Assembly: GCA_002918705.1 (NCBI GenBank)
Contig: PQKR01000002.1
Coordinates: 620,001 to 684,000, forward strand
Origin: Escherichia sp. ESNIH1
GTDB lineage: Bacteria > Pseudomonadota > Gammaproteobacteria > Enterobacterales > Enterobacteriaceae
Direction: 5' to 3'
Length of the DNA stretch: 64,000 nt
Shown piece by piece: positions 1 through 11,105 of the stretch. Both the position numbers and the translations under genes were made by a program. A model generated the notes under the pieces. That model saw nothing but the letters and a program-made list of their open reading frames with translations. It did not search any database and was not told the origin of the DNA. Position 1 is the first letter of the stretch, and every line of letters begins with the position of its first letter.

Positions 1-526
1 CGGTCAGCGCCTCGGCGGAGAGACCGCCGCCCAGCTTGTTGATCCCTTTGTTGTTCGACAGCGGACCGCCAACGGTCACCTCGGTGAACACCTTCATGCC
101 CTGAACTTCAATCACCTTCAGCTGCACACGACCGTCGTCGAGCAGCAGAATGTCGCCAGGAACCACGTCCGCAGGCAGGCCTTTATAGTCGATGCCGACG
201 CGCTCTTTATCGCCTTCACCTTTACCAAGATTGGCATCAAGCAGGAACTTATCGCCAACGTTGAGGAACACTTTTCCCTCTTTGAAGGTCGACACACGAA
301 TTTTTGGACCCTGCAGGTCCCCAAGAATAGCAACATGACGTCCCAGTTTTGCCGCAATCTCGCGCACTTTATCTGCACGCAGCTTATGATCTTCTGGCGT
401 GCCGTGGGAGAAGTTCATACGTACCACGTTAGCACCAGCAGCGATGATCTTTTCAAGGTTATTATCGCGGTCGGTAGCTGGACCCAGGGTGGTAACGATT
501 TTAGTTCTGCGAAGCCTTCTGGACAT
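1..526 (-). CDS. pykA: Pyruvate kinase II, N-terminal part (runs off the left edge)
   Basis: Cytoplasmic glycolytic enzyme that converts phosphoenolpyruvate and ADP to pyruvate and ATP. The visible 175 residues start [11 protein letters not shown] and include the N-terminal barrel strands ([35 protein letters not shown]) and the [10 protein letters not shown] segment, matching enterobacterial PykA almost residue for residue. The ATG at 524-526 follows a GGAG ribosome site. The C-terminal two thirds lie outside the window. It is transcribed in the same direction as hexR, which lies upstream of it. Confidence 0.96.
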   Translation of the reverse strand, partial: MSRRLRRTKIVTTLGPATDRDNNLEKIIAAGANVVRMNFSHGTPEDHKLRADKVREIAAKLGRHVAILGDLQGPKIRVSTFKEGKVFLNVGDKFLLDANLGKGEGDKERVGIDYKGLPADVVPGDILLLDDGRVQLKVIEVQGMKVFTEVTVGGPLSNNKGINKLGGGLSAEALT

Positions 527-652
527 GTATTACTCCGTTGACTGAAACAACCAGGTGTTGCGTGAATATGAATTCGGCAGTTCTGGGTGCCGATTTGGCA
601 AATCAAAAACTTAACCGAATGCCGTAATGAATTACAACGCTGTTATAAAATT

Positions 653-1522
653 TTAATGTTTATCGCTCCCGGTCAGGAGCTCCTTATCAAAACGCGATTC
701 CTTAAGCGCTTCCTTGACTCGTTTCAAGTTATCTCTGAATTTTGCCCCCCGACGCAGAGTAAAGCCCGTCGCCAGCACGTCAATAACCGTAAGCTGGGCC
801 AGACGCGAGACCATCGGCATATAGATGTCGGTATCCTCCGGCACGTCCAGAGTGATCGCCAGCGTCGCTTCCCGAGCCAGCGGCGTTCCCGCCGAGGTGA
901 TGGCAATGACCATTGCATCGCTCTCGCGGGCCAGCTGCGCCAGCTCTACCAGGCTTTTGGTCCGGCCGGTGTGGGAGATGAGCACCACCACATCATCTTC
1001 GTTGCAGTTCATACAGCTCATGCGCTGCAGGACGATGTCATCGGTGTAGACCACCGGCACGTTGAAGCGGAAGAATTTGTTCATGGCGTCATGGGCAACT
1101 GCCGCCGAGGAGCCAAGGCCAAAGAAGGCGATCTTCTTCGCCTGGGTCAGCAGGTCGACGGCGCGGTTAACGGCTGGCATATCCAGCGACTGACGAACAT
1201 GATCCAGGCTGGCCATCGCCGACTCAAATATTTTACCGGTATAGGCCTCAACGCTGTCATCTTCATCGACATTGCGATTAACATAGGGCGTGCCGTTAGC
1301 TAAGCTCTGGGCCAGGTGCAGTTTAAAGTCGGGAAAGCCGCGGGTTTCCATGCTGCGGCAGAAGCGGTTTACCGTAGGTTCGCTGACCCCGGCTTCCTGC
1401 GCCAGCGCAGCGATGCTGGAGTGAATGGCCTGGTCCGGCGAGGTGAGTATGACTTCCGCCACTTTTCGTTCGGATTTGCTAAGGTGTTCCAGCTGAGACT
1501 GAATTTTTTCCAGCATGTTCAT
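653..1522 (-). CDS. hexR: HexR, RpiR-family repressor of hexose catabolism
   Basis: DNA-binding repressor of zwf and other central carbon genes, released by KDPG. The 289 residues match E. coli HexR in length. An N-terminal RpiR-type helix-turn-helix (SSIAALAQEAGVSEPTVNRF, about residues 30-50) is followed by a C-terminal SIS sugar-phosphate domain (GLGSSAAVAHDAMNKFF; VVVLISHTGRT). The frame is open 12 codons further up, but MNMLEKIQSQ at 1522 is the family start. It diverges from zwf, and its operator lies in the zwf promoter. Confidence 0.96.
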   Translation of the reverse strand: MNMLEKIQSQLEHLSKSERKVAEVILTSPDQAIHSSIAALAQEAGVSEPTVNRFCRSMETRGFPDFKLHLAQSLANGTPYVNRNVDEDDSVEAYTGKIFESAMASLDHVRQSLDMPAVNRAVDLLTQAKKIAFFGLGSSAAVAHDAMNKFFRFNVPVVYTDDIVLQRMSCMNCNEDDVVVLISHTGRTKSLVELAQLARESDAMVIAITSAGTPLAREATLAITLDVPEDTDIYMPMVSRLAQLTVIDVLATGFTLRRGAKFRDNLKRVKEALKESRFDKELLTGSDKH

Positions 1523-1867
1523 TATTAACGGGGCGCTCATGGCTAAAATCAATTTCAATAACGGATGAAATTGTGCTGCGTTTCAGTCGATATTACCCTT
1601 GTGGGGCCAGGAAAGGTAAACAACAGCGGGAAAATGTGTTGTTTTTTTTCATTACTTGATCAGAGTCGGATTTTAGCTACTCGATTCCAGACAAATTCCC
1701 TGACTTTTCAGGGCGATTAACCCATTTTTTAGCCGCCTGAGCGAAAGCGCACGGGAGGATAAGCGGTAACGGTTTCGGGATTTACGTAAAAGCAGTACAG
1801 TGCAGTGTAATAAAATTACAGCTATGCCCTGGCGAAAGTACCAGGGCAGCCAACTGAGGAGAATGAC
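1523..1867. promoter_or_regulatory. zwf: hexR-zwf divergent control region with SoxS/MarA-like box
   Basis: This 345-base gap carries divergent promoters. At about 1746-1770 is a GCACGGGAGGATAAGC-like element at the place and with the sequence expected of the SoxS/MarA/Rob box of E. coli zwf. A probable zwf -10 hexamer TACAGT lies at 1796-1801, preceded by GTAAAAGCAG as in E. coli. The HexR operator is listed separately. A GAGGAG ribosome site precedes the zwf ATG. The box is assigned by resemblance to the known E. coli promoter. Confidence 0.65.
1806..1820. promoter_or_regulatory. HexR operator
   Basis: TGTAATAAAATTACA is a 15-bp near-perfect palindrome that fits the known HexR consensus TGTARTWWWAYTACA at every position. 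It begins five bases after the proposed zwf -10 hexamer, so bound HexR would cover the transcription start. Confidence 0.85.
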
Positions 1868-3343
1868 ATGGCGGTAACGCAAACAGCCCAGGCATGTGAC
1901 CTGGTCATTTTCGGCGCGAAAGGCGATCTTGCACGCCGGAAATTGCTGCCTTCCCTGTATCAACTTGAAAAAGCAGGCCAGATCCACCCAGAGACGCGTA
2001 TCCTTGGGGTTGGACGTGCGGACTGGGATAAAGAGAAGTACACCGAAATCGTGCGTGAAGCGCTCGACACCTTCATGAAAGAGAAAATCGATGAAAGCCT
2101 CTGGGATACGCTCAGTGGACGCCTCGATTTCTGTAACCTTGACGTCAACGATACCGCCGCGTTTACCCGCCTCGGTGACATGCTCGATCAGAAAAACCGC
2201 GTCACCATCAACTACTTTGCTATGCCGCCAAGCACCTTTGGCGCTATCTGCAAAGGGCTGGGCGAGGCAAAGCTCAACGCCAAGCCAGCGCGCGTGGTGA
2301 TGGAGAAGCCGCTGGGCACCTCACTCGATACATCCCGCGAAATCAACGATCAGGTGGGCGAGTACTTTGAGGAGTGTCAGGTCTATCGTATCGACCACTA
2401 CCTCGGTAAGGAGACGGTGCTCAACCTGCTGGCGCTGCGCTTTGCTAACTCCCTGTTCGTTAACAACTGGGACAACCGCACCATCGACCACGTGGAGATC
2501 ACCGTGGCGGAAGAGGTGGGTATCGAAGGCCGCTGGGGCTATTTCGACCAGGCCGGGCAGATGCGCGACATGATCCAGAACCATCTGTTACAGGTTCTCT
2601 GCATGATCGCCATGTCGCCGCCGTCGGATCTCTCCGCGGACAGCATTCGTGATGCAAAAGTGAAGGTGCTGAAATCTCTGCGCCGTATTGACCGCTCGAA
2701 CGTGCGTGAAAAAACTGTGCGCGGCCAGTACACTGCAGGTTTTGCCCAGGGCAAAAAGGTGCCGGGCTACCTAGAGGAAGAGGGCGCAAACAAAACCAGC
2801 AACACGGAAACCTTCGTGGCGATCCGCGTGGATATCGATGACTGGCGCTGGGCCGATGTACCGTTCTACCTGCGTACAGGCAAGCGTCTGCCAACCAAAT
2901 GCTCCGAAGTCGTGGTCTACTTTAAGACCCCGCCGCTGAACCTGTTCAAAGAGTCCTGGCAGGATCTGCCTCAGAACAAGCTCACCATCCGCCTGCAGCC
3001 GGACGAGGGCGTGGATATCCAGATCCTTAACAAAGTTCCGGGCCTCGATCACAAGCACAACCTGCAAACCACCAAGCTGGATCTGAGCTACTCCGAGACC
3101 TTTAACGAGACCCATCTGGCCGATGCTTACGAGCGTCTGCTGCTGGAGACGATGCGCGGCATCCAGGCGCTGTTTGTGCGTCGCGATGAGGTGGAAGAGG
3201 CGTGGAAATGGGTCGACTCCATTACCGAAGCCTGGGCAATGGATAACGAGTCACCGAAGCCTTACCAGGCCGGGACCTGGGGACCGGTTGCGTCGGTGGC
3301 GATGATCACCCGCGATGGCCGTTCCTGGAACGAATTTGAGTAA
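1868..3343 (+). CDS. zwf: Glucose-6-phosphate 1-dehydrogenase
   Basis: Oxidises glucose-6-phosphate to 6-phosphogluconolactone with NADP+; entry enzyme of the oxidative pentose phosphate and Entner-Doudoroff pathways. The 491 residues equal the E. coli length. Visible are the Rossmann motif [14 protein letters not shown] (about residues 13-26), EKPLG, the active-site signature RIDHYLGKE (about 177-185) and the C-terminal dimer domain. The start has a strong GAGGAG site. It is a single-gene unit ended by a terminator at 3364. Confidence 0.98.
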   Translation: MAVTQTAQACDLVIFGAKGDLARRKLLPSLYQLEKAGQIHPETRILGVGRADWDKEKYTEIVREALDTFMKEKIDESLWDTLSGRLDFCNLDVNDTAAFTRLGDMLDQKNRVTINYFAMPPSTFGAICKGLGEAKLNAKPARVVMEKPLGTSLDTSREINDQVGEYFEECQVYRIDHYLGKETVLNLLALRFANSLFVNNWDNRTIDHVEITVAEEVGIEGRWGYFDQAGQMRDMIQNHLLQVLCMIAMSPPSDLSADSIRDAKVKVLKSLRRIDRSNVREKTVRGQYTAGFAQGKKVPGYLEEEGANKTSNTETFVAIRVDIDDWRWADVPFYLRTGKRLPTKCSEVVVYFKTPPLNLFKESWQDLPQNKLTIRLQPDEGVDIQILNKVPGLDHKHNLQTTKLDLSYSETFNETHLADAYERLLLETMRGIQALFVRRDEVEEAWKWVDSITEAWAMDNESPKPYQAGTWGPVASVAMITRDGRSWNEFE

Positions 3344-3363
3344 ATAACTCTGCCAGTATCAAG

Positions 3364-3387
3364 CGGCCCTGCGGGGCCGTTTTTTTG
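3364..3387 (+). terminator. zwf terminator
   Basis: Stem CGGCCC/GGGCCG around a four-base loop, followed by eight T, about 20 bases after the zwf stop. Confidence 0.85.
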
Positions 3388-3401
3388 TTTATCGCCCTCC
3401 T

Positions 3402-3417
3402 ATTTTACCGGTAACAT
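3402..3417. promoter_or_regulatory. GntR operator upstream of edd-eda
   Basis: ATTTTACCGGTAACAT matches the GntR palindrome ATGTTACCGGTAACAT at 15 of 16 positions. GntR represses edd-eda and the gluconate uptake genes in E. coli until gluconate is present. The site lies about 185 bases before the edd start. The run TTTTTTTATTACA at 3483-3495 resembles half a HexR site, but I do not claim it. Confidence 0.75.
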
Positions 3418-3601
3418 GATCTAACACAGATTCCCGCACAATTTTTACTCTTTTGCGCCTGCCCTGGATTCACCCGTCACGCTTTTTTTATTACACTGGC
3501 TGAAGCGATTTTGCCTCCGGCCTGCGGCGGATGAGTGGTTTACGTAATATCACTTTCTTCACGATACTGCCGTCCGGGACACCTCATTTTCAGGAGCCTT
3601 T

Positions 3602-5413
3602 ATGAACTCGACATTGTTACGGGTAACAAAGCGTATTATCGATCGTTCTCATGCCACCCGCAGCGCCTACCTTGCCCGCATCGAACAGGCGAAAAGCAGC
3701 ACCGTCCACCGCTCATCGCTAGCCTGCGGTAACCTGGCCCACGGGTTTGCCGCGTGTCAGCCGGAGGATAAGGCCTCGCTGAAAAGCATGCTGCGTAACA
3801 ACGTCGCCATTATCACCTCCTACAACGATATGCTCTCCGCGCACCAGCCCTATGAACGCTACCCTGACATTATCCGTAAAGCCCTGCACTCGGTGAACGC
3901 CGTCGGCCAGGTCGCAGGCGGCGTTCCGGCTATGTGCGATGGCGTGACCCAGGGCCAGGACGGGATGGAGCTCTCCCTCCTCAGCCGGGAAGTGATTGCC
4001 ATGTCCGCCGCGGTCGGCCTGTCGCACAATATGTTTGACGGTGCGCTCTACCTCGGCGTCTGCGATAAAATCGTTCCGGGCCTGGCGATGGCCGCGCTGT
4101 CGTTTGGGCATCTGCCGGCGGTCTTCGTCCCGTCAGGACCAATGGCCAGCGGTCTGCCAAACAAAGAGAAGGTGCGGATCCGCCAGCTCTATGCCGAAGG
4201 TAAAGTTGACCGCATGGCGCTGCTGGAGTCCGAGGCGGCGTCATACCATGCACCAGGCACCTGCACCTTCTATGGTACGGCCAATACCAACCAGATGGTC
4301 ATTGAATTCATGGGCATGCAGCTCCCCGGCTCGTCATTTGTCCACCCTGAGGCGCCGCTGCGTGAAGCGCTGACCGTCGCCGCCGCACGTCAGGTGACGC
4401 GCCTGACCGGCAATGGCAACGCGTGGATGCCTCTCGGCAAAATGATTGATGAGAAGGTCGTGGTCAACGGCATCGTCGCTCTGCTGGCGACCGGCGGCTC
4501 GACTAACCACACCATGCACCTGGTAGCGATGGCCCGCGCTGCGGGTATCATCATTAACTGGGATGACTTCTCTGAACTCTCCGAGGTGGTTCCCCTGATG
4601 GCGCGTCTCTACCCGAACGGTCCGGCGGATATCAACCACTTCCAGGCCGCAGGCGGTGTGCCGGTACTGATGCGCGAGCTGCTGAAGGGCGGTCTGCTGC
4701 ATGAGGATGTGCATACTGTGGTCGGTCACGGACTGTCACGCTACACCCTTGAGCCGTGGTTGAACGAGGGCGAGCTGGACTGGCGCGAAGGAGCCAGCGC
4801 CTCGCTGGACAGCGATATCATTGCCTCTATCGACAAGCCGTTCTCGCATCACGGCGGCACGAAAGTGCTTAGCGGCAACCTGGGACGCGCGGTAATGAAA
4901 ACCTCCGCCGTTCCGGTAGAGAACCAGGTCGTTGAGGCGCCTGCGGTCATTTTCGAGAGCCAGCACGACGTGCTACCGGCGTTTGAAGCCGGTCTGCTTG
5001 ACCGTGACTGCGTGGTTGTTGTCCGACATCAAGGGCCAAAAGCGAACGGCATGCCAGAATTACATAAACTGATGCCGCCACTTGGTGTATTATTGGACCG
5101 CCGTTTCAAAATCGCATTAGTCACCGATGGACGGCTCTCCGGCGCATCAGGTAAAGTACCGTCGGCGATCCATGTGACACCAGAAGCGTATGACGGCGGG
5201 TTGCTGGCAAAAGTACGCGAGGGCGATATCATCCGCGTTAATGGACAGACAGGGGAGCTCACTCTGCTGGTGGATGAAACCGAGCTTGCTGCACGTCAGC
5301 CGCATATTCCTGACCTGAGTAGCGCGCGTGTCGGTACTGGCCGCGAAATGTTTAGCGCACTGCGTGAAAAACTCTCCGGTGCGGAGCAGGGCGCAACCTG
5401 TATCACTTTTTAA
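3602..5413 (+). CDS. edd: Phosphogluconate dehydratase
   Basis: Dehydrates 6-phosphogluconate to KDPG, the first committed step of the Entner-Doudoroff pathway. The 603 residues equal E. coli Edd and belong to the IlvD/Edd iron-sulphur dehydratase family. Family signatures are CDKIVPG (Cys154, a cluster ligand), [13 protein letters not shown] (Cys near 221) and [26 protein letters not shown] precedes the ATG. eda follows after 39 bases, so they form one operon, probably under GntR control. Confidence 0.98.
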   Translation: MNSTLLRVTKRIIDRSHATRSAYLARIEQAKSSTVHRSSLACGNLAHGFAACQPEDKASLKSMLRNNVAIITSYNDMLSAHQPYERYPDIIRKALHSVNAVGQVAGGVPAMCDGVTQGQDGMELSLLSREVIAMSAAVGLSHNMFDGALYLGVCDKIVPGLAMAALSFGHLPAVFVPSGPMASGLPNKEKVRIRQLYAEGKVDRMALLESEAASYHAPGTCTFYGTANTNQMVIEFMGMQLPGSSFVHPEAPLREALTVAAARQVTRLTGNGNAWMPLGKMIDEKVVVNGIVALLATGGSTNHTMHLVAMARAAGIIINWDDFSELSEVVPLMARLYPNGPADINHFQAAGGVPVLMRELLKGGLLHEDVHTVVGHGLSRYTLEPWLNEGELDWREGASASLDSDIIASIDKPFSHHGGTKVLSGNLGRAVMKTSAVPVENQVVEAPAVIFESQHDVLPAFEAGLLDRDCVVVVRHQGPKANGMPELHKLMPPLGVLLDRRFKIALVTDGRLSGASGKVPSAIHVTPEAYDGGLLAKVREGDIIRVNGQTGELTLLVDETELAARQPHIPDLSSARVGTGREMFSALREKLSGAEQGATCITF

Positions 5414-5452
5414 ACTGATTACTTTTTTAGATCGGGCGAGAGAAAAACTCTG

Positions 5453-6094
5453 ATGAAAAACTGGAAAACGAGTGCTGAAGCAATCCTGAAAACGGGTCCT
5501 GTTGTACCGGTTATCGTGGTGAACAAGCTGGAACACGCTGTACCGATGGCGAAAGCTCTGGTGGCCGGTGGCGTTCGCGTGCTGGAAGTCACTCTGCGTA
5601 CCGCTTGCGCTATGGATGCAATCCGCGCCATTGCGAAAGAAGTTCCGGAAGCAATTATTGGTGCCGGTACGGTACTGAACCCGCAGCAGCTGGCAGAAGT
5701 GACCGAAGCGGGCGCGCAGTTTGCTATCAGCCCGGGCCTGACCGAGCCGCTGCTGAAAGCGGCAACCGAAGGCACCATCCCGCTGATCCCAGGCATCAGC
5801 ACCGTATCCGAACTGATGCTGGGTCTCGACTACGGTCTGAAAGAGTTTAAATTCTTCCCGGCGGAAGCTAACGGCGGTACTAAAGCGCTGCAGGCGATTG
5901 CTGGCCCGTTCTCGCAGGTACGTTTCTGCCCGACCGGCGGTATCTCTCCGGCGAACTACCGTGACTACCTGGCGCTGAAGAGCGTGCTGTGCATCGGTGG
6001 CTCGTGGCTGGTACCGGCTGACGCGCTGGAAGCGGGTGACTACGATCGCATCACCAAACTGGCTCGCGAAGCGGTAGAAGGCGCGCAGCAGTAA
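5453..6094 (+). CDS. eda: KDPG / 4-hydroxy-2-oxoglutarate aldolase
   Basis: Splits KDPG to pyruvate and glyceraldehyde-3-phosphate. The 213-residue class I aldolase barrel has the Schiff-base lysine Lys133 in [10 protein letters not shown], Glu45 in [10 protein letters not shown] and the phosphate-binding GGISPANY. Length and sequence match E. coli Eda. It is the second gene of the edd-eda operon and ends at the terminator shared with purT. Confidence 0.98.
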   Translation: MKNWKTSAEAILKTGPVVPVIVVNKLEHAVPMAKALVAGGVRVLEVTLRTACAMDAIRAIAKEVPEAIIGAGTVLNPQQLAEVTEAGAQFAISPGLTEPLLKAATEGTIPLIPGISTVSELMLGLDYGLKEFKFFPAEANGGTKALQAIAGPFSQVRFCPTGGISPANYRDYLALKSVLCIGGSWLVPADALEAGDYDRITKLAREAVEGAQQ

Positions 6095-6142
6095 GTAGCG
6101 TAGGTCCGCGCAAGCGAAGCGCCGCCGGGCAATGCCAACAAA

Positions 6143-6167
6143 AACGGGCCATATGGCCCGTTTTTTT
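6143..6167. terminator. Bidirectional terminator between eda and purT
   Basis: AACGGGCC-ATAT-GGCCCGTT palindrome with A-run and T-run on its two sides. It overlaps the purT stop codon and serves both converging genes. Confidence 0.85.
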
Positions 6168-7344
6168 ATCCTGCAACCTGTACGCTGGCGGCGGCATTTT
6201 TCGCTCGCTCTACCGCATCCTCTATGCTTTCACCGGTGGCTAACGCCACGCCTAACCGCCGCGTACCGTCAATCTCCGGCTTGCCGAACAGGCGCAGCTG
6301 TAGACCCGCACCTACTGCAGACTGCACATTATCAAAGGTTACGTTATCGCTCTTCAGCTCTGGCAGGATCACCGCTGAAGCGGACGGGCCATACTGACGC
6401 ACGCCGCCTATCGGCAGACCGAGGAAGGCGCGAACGTGCAGAGCGAACTCAGAGAGATCCTGAGAGATCAGCGTGACCATGCCGGTATCGTGTGGGCGCG
6501 GCGACACCTCGCTGAAGATCACCTCGTCGCCGCAGACAAACAGCTCTACGCCGAACAGCCCATAGCCGCCCAGCGCCAGCACCACCTTCTGGGCGATAGC
6601 CTGGGCACGGGAGAGGGCCAGCTCGCTCATCTGCTGCGGCTGCCAGGATTCGCGGTAGTCGCCATCCTCCTGGCGATGGCCGATGGGGTCGCAGAAGTGC
6701 ACTCCATCAACGGCGCTCACGGTCAGGAGCGTAATTTCAAAGTCAAACCTCACCACGCCTTCAACAATGACGCGTCCCGCCCCGGCGCGCCCGCCGAGCT
6801 GGGCGTACTGCCAGGCATCGTGCAGCTCATCAGCACTGCGAATAAAGCTCTGGCCCTTGCCGGAAGAGCTCATCACCGGCTTAATAATGCAGGGCAGGCC
6901 GAGCGCAGCAACTGCCTCTCTAAACGCGGCTTCGCTGTCGGCGAAGCGGTAGGTTGAGGTAGGCAGGCTGAGCTCTTCCGCGGCCAGGCGGCGGATCCCC
7001 TCCCGGTTCATGGTCAGCTTTGCGGCGCGGGCGCAGGGCACCACCTGCTGGCCCTGGGACTCAAGCTCCAGCAGCGTATCCGTAGCAATGGCTTCGATCT
7101 CCGGCACGATAAAGTCCGGTTTTTCAAGTGCCACTATCGTCTTTAACGCCTCGCCGTCCAGCATATTGATCACGTGGGAACGATGAGCGACGTGCATCGC
7201 CGGGGCGTCTGCATAGCGGTCCACCGCAATCACTTCAATGCCAAGCCGCTGGCACTCGATCGCTACCTCTTTACCCAGCTCACCGGAGCCTAACAGCATT
7301 ACACGCGTGGCTGCCGGACGCAGCGCGGTACCTAAAAAAGTCAT
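6166..7344 (-). CDS. purT: Formate-dependent phosphoribosylglycinamide formyltransferase
   Basis: Makes formyl-GAR from GAR, formate and ATP, the folate-independent route for the third step of purine synthesis. A 392-residue ATP-grasp protein: N-terminal [14 protein letters not shown]-binding [14 protein letters not shown], metal site [24 protein letters not shown] three codons upstream is in frame, but the ATG at 7342-7344 has GGTGGA at the right distance and gives the E. coli N-terminus ([13 protein letters not shown]). A PurR box overlaps its promoter. Confidence 0.97.
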   Translation of the reverse strand: MTFLGTALRPAATRVMLLGSGELGKEVAIECQRLGIEVIAVDRYADAPAMHVAHRSHVINMLDGEALKTIVALEKPDFIVPEIEAIATDTLLELESQGQQVVPCARAAKLTMNREGIRRLAAEELSLPTSTYRFADSEAAFREAVAALGLPCIIKPVMSSSGKGQSFIRSADELHDAWQYAQLGGRAGAGRVIVEGVVRFDFEITLLTVSAVDGVHFCDPIGHRQEDGDYRESWQPQQMSELALSRAQAIAQKVVLALGGYGLFGVELFVCGDEVIFSEVSPRPHDTGMVTLISQDLSEFALHVRAFLGLPIGGVRQYGPSASAVILPELKSDNVTFDNVQSAVGAGLQLRLFGKPEIDGTRRLGVALATGESIEDAVERAKNAAASVQVAG

Positions 7345-7379
7345 AATATCCACCGGTTAAAAATTTCGGACTATTATAC

Positions 7380-7395
7380 ACGAAAACGTTTGCGT
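7380..7395. promoter_or_regulatory. PurR operator of purT
   Basis: ACGAAAACGTTTGCGT is the complement of the PurR consensus ACGCAAACGTTTTCGT with no mismatch. It lies just upstream of a TATAAT -10 hexamer on the minus strand (7373-7378), where it would block RNA polymerase when purines are plentiful. Confidence 0.9.
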
Positions 7396-7441
7396 GTCTT
7401 TTTTCGGCTTGCAATCCGCCCATGAAATGCTTACTATTATA

Positions 7442-7457
7442 CTGTATAAATAAACAG
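7442..7457. promoter_or_regulatory. LexA box of yebG
   Basis: CTGTATAAATAAACAG fits CTGT-N8-ACAG and lies 17 bases before the yebG start. yebG is a known SOS gene in E. coli. Confidence 0.88.
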
Positions 7458-7474
7458 GTAAATGAGGCTGCATT

Positions 7475-7783
7475 ATGGCGGTTGAAGTCAAATACGTGGT
7501 AATCCGCGAAGGTGAGGAAAAAATGTCTTTTGCCAGCAAGAAGGAAGCCGATGCGTACGACAAAATGCTCGATCTGGCGGAAGTGCTGGAGGGCGTGCTG
7601 GTAAATGCACCCGTTGCGTTTGATGACGAGCAGCGTGAGCAGATGGCGCTGTGGCTGGCTGAGCAAAAAGAGACCCTCAGTGCGGTCTTCCGCTCCGGTA
7701 AGCTGCCGGACCCTGATGCGGCGTCAGAGAAAAGCGATACCGTAACGGATATGCCGACGGCGAAGCGCACTAAAGCAGCCTAA
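7475..7783 (+). CDS. yebG: YebG, SOS-induced DNA damage protein
   Basis: Small SOS protein of poorly defined role. The 102 residues start [19 protein letters not shown] as in E. coli (96 residues); the extra residues are in the variable C-terminal tail ([14 protein letters not shown]). Controlled by the LexA box directly upstream. No catalytic motif is visible. Confidence 0.93.
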   Translation: MAVEVKYVVIREGEEKMSFASKKEADAYDKMLDLAEVLEGVLVNAPVAFDDEQREQMALWLAEQKETLSAVFRSGKLPDPDAASEKSDTVTDMPTAKRTKAA

Positions 7784-7848
7784 CAGCAGCTTGCGCTGCC
7801 GGTAATTTGTACCATGCTTTGAGTGGGTTATGCGCACAGGAGATAAGC

Positions 7849-8196
7849 ATGAACAAATTAGGATCACTGCTCGGCCTGGCCCTGCTGGCCGGCAGCGTTA
7901 GCGTACAGGCTGCCAATAATAAATCAGTGAAGTTTCCCAGCTGTGAAGGGCTAGATGCCGCCGGTATCGCCGCCAGCGTCAAGCGCGACTATCAGCAAAA
8001 CCGCATTGCGCGCTGGGCAGACGACCAGGAGACGCTGGGGCAGGCCGATCCCGTTGCCTGGATCAACGTCAAAGAGATTACCGGTAAAGACGATAAGTGG
8101 ACCGTTCCGCTGACCGTTCGCGGTAAAAATACCGACATCCACTATCAGGTAGCGGTTGACTGTAAAGGCGGTAAGGCCGTCTATACCCATCGTTAA
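7849..8196 (+). CDS. yebF: YebF, secreted protein
   Basis: Small protein that E. coli exports through Sec and releases to the medium. The 115 residues begin with a signal peptide ([15 protein letters not shown], cleavage before ANN). The mature part has the family segment [18 protein letters not shown] and two cysteines (SCEG; VDCKGG) that would form the known disulphide. The frame is open further upstream, but the ATG at 7849 has AGGAGA at 7839-7844 and gives the signal peptide. Confidence 0.92.
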   Translation: MNKLGSLLGLALLAGSVSVQAANNKSVKFPSCEGLDAAGIAASVKRDYQQNRIARWADDQETLGQADPVAWINVKEITGKDDKWTVPLTVRGKNTDIHYQVAVDCKGGKAVYTHR

Positions 8197-8291
8197 CCAA
8201 AGCCGCATTTTCGCTTCTTTAGCCAGCTTAGACATTTCCTGACACCCCCTCGCTTACTCTGTGGTTTGACGCAGAATAATCGGGGGGAACT

Positions 8292-8951
8292 ATGACTAAC
8301 TGGATGAATCAACTACAGTCGCTGCTGGGCCAGAAAGGGGCATCCGCCTCATCGGGCGACGGGCAGGGACTTAGCAAGCTGCTGGTGCCGGGCGCACTGG
8401 GTGGCCTGGCGGGGCTGCTGGTCTCTAACTCTTCATCCCGCAAGCTGCTTACGAAATACGGTACCAGCGCGCTGCTAATGGGCGGCGGGGTCGTTGCCGG
8501 CACGGTGCTGTGGAACAAATACAAAGATCGCGTGCGCAGTACGCATCAGGATGAGCCGCAGTTTGGTCAGCAGAGCTCGCCGCTGGATGTGCGCACTGAA
8601 CGTTTGATCCTGGCGCTGGTCTTTGCCGCGAAGAGCGATGGCCATATCGATGCCCGCGAGCGCGAAGCGATTGACCTGCAGATGCGGGAAGCGGGCGTTG
8701 AGGAGCAGGGCAGAGCGCTGGTAGCGCAGGCCATTGAGCAGCCGCTCGATCCCCAACGATTAGCCCGCGATGTGCGTAACGAGGAGGAGGCGCTGGAGCT
8801 CTACTTCCTCAGCTGTGCCGCTATCGATATCGATCACTTTATGGAGCGCAGCTATCTTAACGCGCTCGGTGACGCGCTGAAGATCCCTCAGGACGTGCGC
8901 GACGGCATTGAACAGGACCTTAAAGCGCAAAAAAGCGCGCTGCCAGGCTAG
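8292..8951 (+). CDS. yebE: YebE, DUF533 inner-membrane protein
   Basis: The 219 residues are the same length as E. coli YebE. A glycine-rich hydrophobic stretch ([32 protein letters not shown], about 34-76) is the predicted membrane part. It is followed by a TerB-like helical domain with [17 protein letters not shown] and [16 protein letters not shown]. yebE is known from E. coli as a Cpx envelope-stress target; I did not find a clear CpxR box. Molecular function unknown. Confidence 0.92.
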   Translation: MTNWMNQLQSLLGQKGASASSGDGQGLSKLLVPGALGGLAGLLVSNSSSRKLLTKYGTSALLMGGGVVAGTVLWNKYKDRVRSTHQDEPQFGQQSSPLDVRTERLILALVFAAKSDGHIDAREREAIDLQMREAGVEEQGRALVAQAIEQPLDPQRLARDVRNEEEALELYFLSCAAIDIDHFMERSYLNALGDALKIPQDVRDGIEQDLKAQKSALPG

Positions 8952-9035
8952 CTTATACGCGGTGGTGGCGCGTTTCGCTTGCAACATGCGTGGGTTTTGC
9001 CACCCTTATAGGGTGTAAACTGAAAAGATAACGCT

Positions 9036-11093
9036 ATGCCACCAAAAGCAAAAACAGTACCGCACGTCATGACCCTGCATGGCGATACGCGAACAGACAA
9101 CTACTACTGGCTGCGCGACGATACGCGTTCGGATCAGGATGTCCTGGACTATTTGCACCAGGAGAACGACTACGGGCGCGACGTGATGGCCTCCCAGCAG
9201 GCGTTACAGGATCGCCTGCTAAAAGAGATTGTTGATCGTCTTCCCCAGCGCGAAGTCTCCGCCCCCTATACCCGCAATGGCTACCGCTACCGGCACGTCT
9301 ATGAGCCGGGATGCGAGTATGCCATCTATCAGCGCCAGTCGGTGCTCAGCTGCGAGTGGGATGAGTGGCAGGTGCTGCTGGATGCCAACAAGCGCGCTGC
9401 TCACAGTGAGTTCTATACCCTCGGCGGGCTGGCCGTGTCGCCGGATAATAAGATCATGGCGCTGGCGGAAGATTATCTCTCTCGTCGCCAGTACGGTCTG
9501 CGCTTTCGTAATCTTGAGAGCGGCAACTGGTATCCAGAGATGCTGGATAACGTCACGCCGGATTTTGTCTGGATCAACGACTCCGAAACCCTCTACTACG
9601 TGCGCAAGCATGCCAAAACGCTGCTCCCTTATCAGGTCTGGCGACACACCATCGGGACGCCTGCCTGCCAGGATGAGCTGGTTTACGAGGAGAAGGACGA
9701 GACGTTCTACGTCAGTCTGCATAAGACGACCTCTCAGCACTACGTGATTATCTACCTCGCCAGCGCGACCACCAGTGAATGCCTGCTGCTGGATGCGGAG
9801 TTGCCGGATGCGCAACCTATCATGTTCCTGCCCCGGCGTAAGGACCACGAGTACAATCTCGATCACTACCAGCACACCTTCTACCTGCGCTCAAACCGCG
9901 AGGGGAAAAACTTTGGCCTCTATCGGACCAAGGTACGCAACGATAAGCAGTGGGAAGTACTGATCCCGCCCCGGGAACACATCATGCTGGAGGGCTTTAC
10001 GCTGTTTACCGACTGGCTGGTGGTGGAGGAGCGCCAGCGCGGCTTAACCAGCCTGCGGCAGATCAACCGTAAAACCCGCGAGGTGACCGGCATCGCCTTT
10101 GACGATCCGGCCTATGTGACCTGGCTTGCCTATAATCCCGAGCCTGAAACCTCACGCTTGCGCTACGGCTACTCTTCAATGACTACGCCGGACACCCTGT
10201 TTGAGCTTGATATGGATACCGGTGAGCGGCGGGTGCTCAAGCAGACAGAGGTTCACGGCTTTGATGCCAGCCAGTACCGCAGTGAACACCTGTGGATCAA
10301 GGCGCGCGACGGCGTAGAGGTTCCCGTATCGCTGGTCTATAACCAAAAACACTTCCGAAAAGGGCAGAACCCGCTGCTGGTCTACGGCTACGGCTCCTAT
10401 GGAACCAGTATTGATGCTGACTTCAGCAGCAGTCGCCTCAGCCTGCTGGATCGCGGCTTTGTCTATGCCATCGCCCATATTCGCGGCGGCGGCGAGCTGG
10501 GGCAGCACTGGTATGAAGAGGGCAAGTTCCTCAAGAAGAGAAATACATTCAACGACTATATTGACGTCTGTGACGCGCTGCTGGCGCAGGGTTACGGCTC
10601 TAAACGCTATTGCTATGGCATGGGCGGCAGTGCGGGCGGGATGCTGATCGGTACGGTAATTAATGAGCGCCCGGGGTTGTTCCACGGTGCCATCGCGCAG
10701 GTGCCCTTTGTCGACGTAGTGACCACCATGCTTGATGAGTCCATTCCGTTAACTACCGGCGAGTTTGAGGAGTGGGGGAACCCGCAGGATGAGGCCTACT
10801 ACCGCTACATGAAAGGCTACAGCCCGTACGACAACGTTAGCGCACAGGCCTACCCGCATCTGCTGGTGACGACCGGTCTGCATGACTCCCAGGTTCAGTA
10901 TTGGGAGCCAGCTAAGTGGGTGGCGAAGCTGCGGGCCACCAAAACCGATGACAACCTGCTGCTGCTTTGTACAGATATGGACGCGGGCCACGGTGGGAAG
11001 TCGGGCCGCTTTAAATCCTATGAGGGCGTCGCGCTGGAGTTCGCTTTTCTGGTTGCGCTGGCGCAGGGTACGCTGCCGGGCAAAAAAGAGTAG
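9036..11093 (+). CDS. ptrB: Protease II (oligopeptidase B)
   Basis: Serine peptidase of the prolyl oligopeptidase family that cuts short peptides after Arg or Lys. In 685 residues the N-terminal beta-propeller (to about 400) precedes the alpha/beta hydrolase domain. The catalytic serine is in GMGGSAGGM (about Ser532), with Asp near 617 (TGLHDSQV) and His near 652 ([10 protein letters not shown]). One residue shorter than E. coli, at the C-terminus. Converges on exoX with a 12-base gap. Confidence 0.97.
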   Translation: MPPKAKTVPHVMTLHGDTRTDNYYWLRDDTRSDQDVLDYLHQENDYGRDVMASQQALQDRLLKEIVDRLPQREVSAPYTRNGYRYRHVYEPGCEYAIYQRQSVLSCEWDEWQVLLDANKRAAHSEFYTLGGLAVSPDNKIMALAEDYLSRRQYGLRFRNLESGNWYPEMLDNVTPDFVWINDSETLYYVRKHAKTLLPYQVWRHTIGTPACQDELVYEEKDETFYVSLHKTTSQHYVIIYLASATTSECLLLDAELPDAQPIMFLPRRKDHEYNLDHYQHTFYLRSNREGKNFGLYRTKVRNDKQWEVLIPPREHIMLEGFTLFTDWLVVEERQRGLTSLRQINRKTREVTGIAFDDPAYVTWLAYNPEPETSRLRYGYSSMTTPDTLFELDMDTGERRVLKQTEVHGFDASQYRSEHLWIKARDGVEVPVSLVYNQKHFRKGQNPLLVYGYGSYGTSIDADFSSSRLSLLDRGFVYAIAHIRGGGELGQHWYEEGKFLKKRNTFNDYIDVCDALLAQGYGSKRYCYGMGGSAGGMLIGTVINERPGLFHGAIAQVPFVDVVTTMLDESIPLTTGEFEEWGNPQDEAYYRYMKGYSPYDNVSAQAYPHLLVTTGLHDSQVQYWEPAKWVAKLRATKTDDNLLLLCTDMDAGHGGKSGRFKSYEGVALEFAFLVALAQGTLPGKKE

Positions 11094-11105
11094 TTTTCGA
11101 CAAGA

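Noticed and set aside
587-1303. 238-codon plus-strand frame over hexR
   Set aside because: Shadow of hexR; the minus-strand protein matches HexR over its full length.
3483-3495. Second HexR operator upstream of edd
   Set aside because: Only the right half of the palindrome is present; the left half does not match.
9219-9875. 218-codon minus-strand frame inside ptrB
   Set aside because: Shadow of protease II; no start signal or motif.
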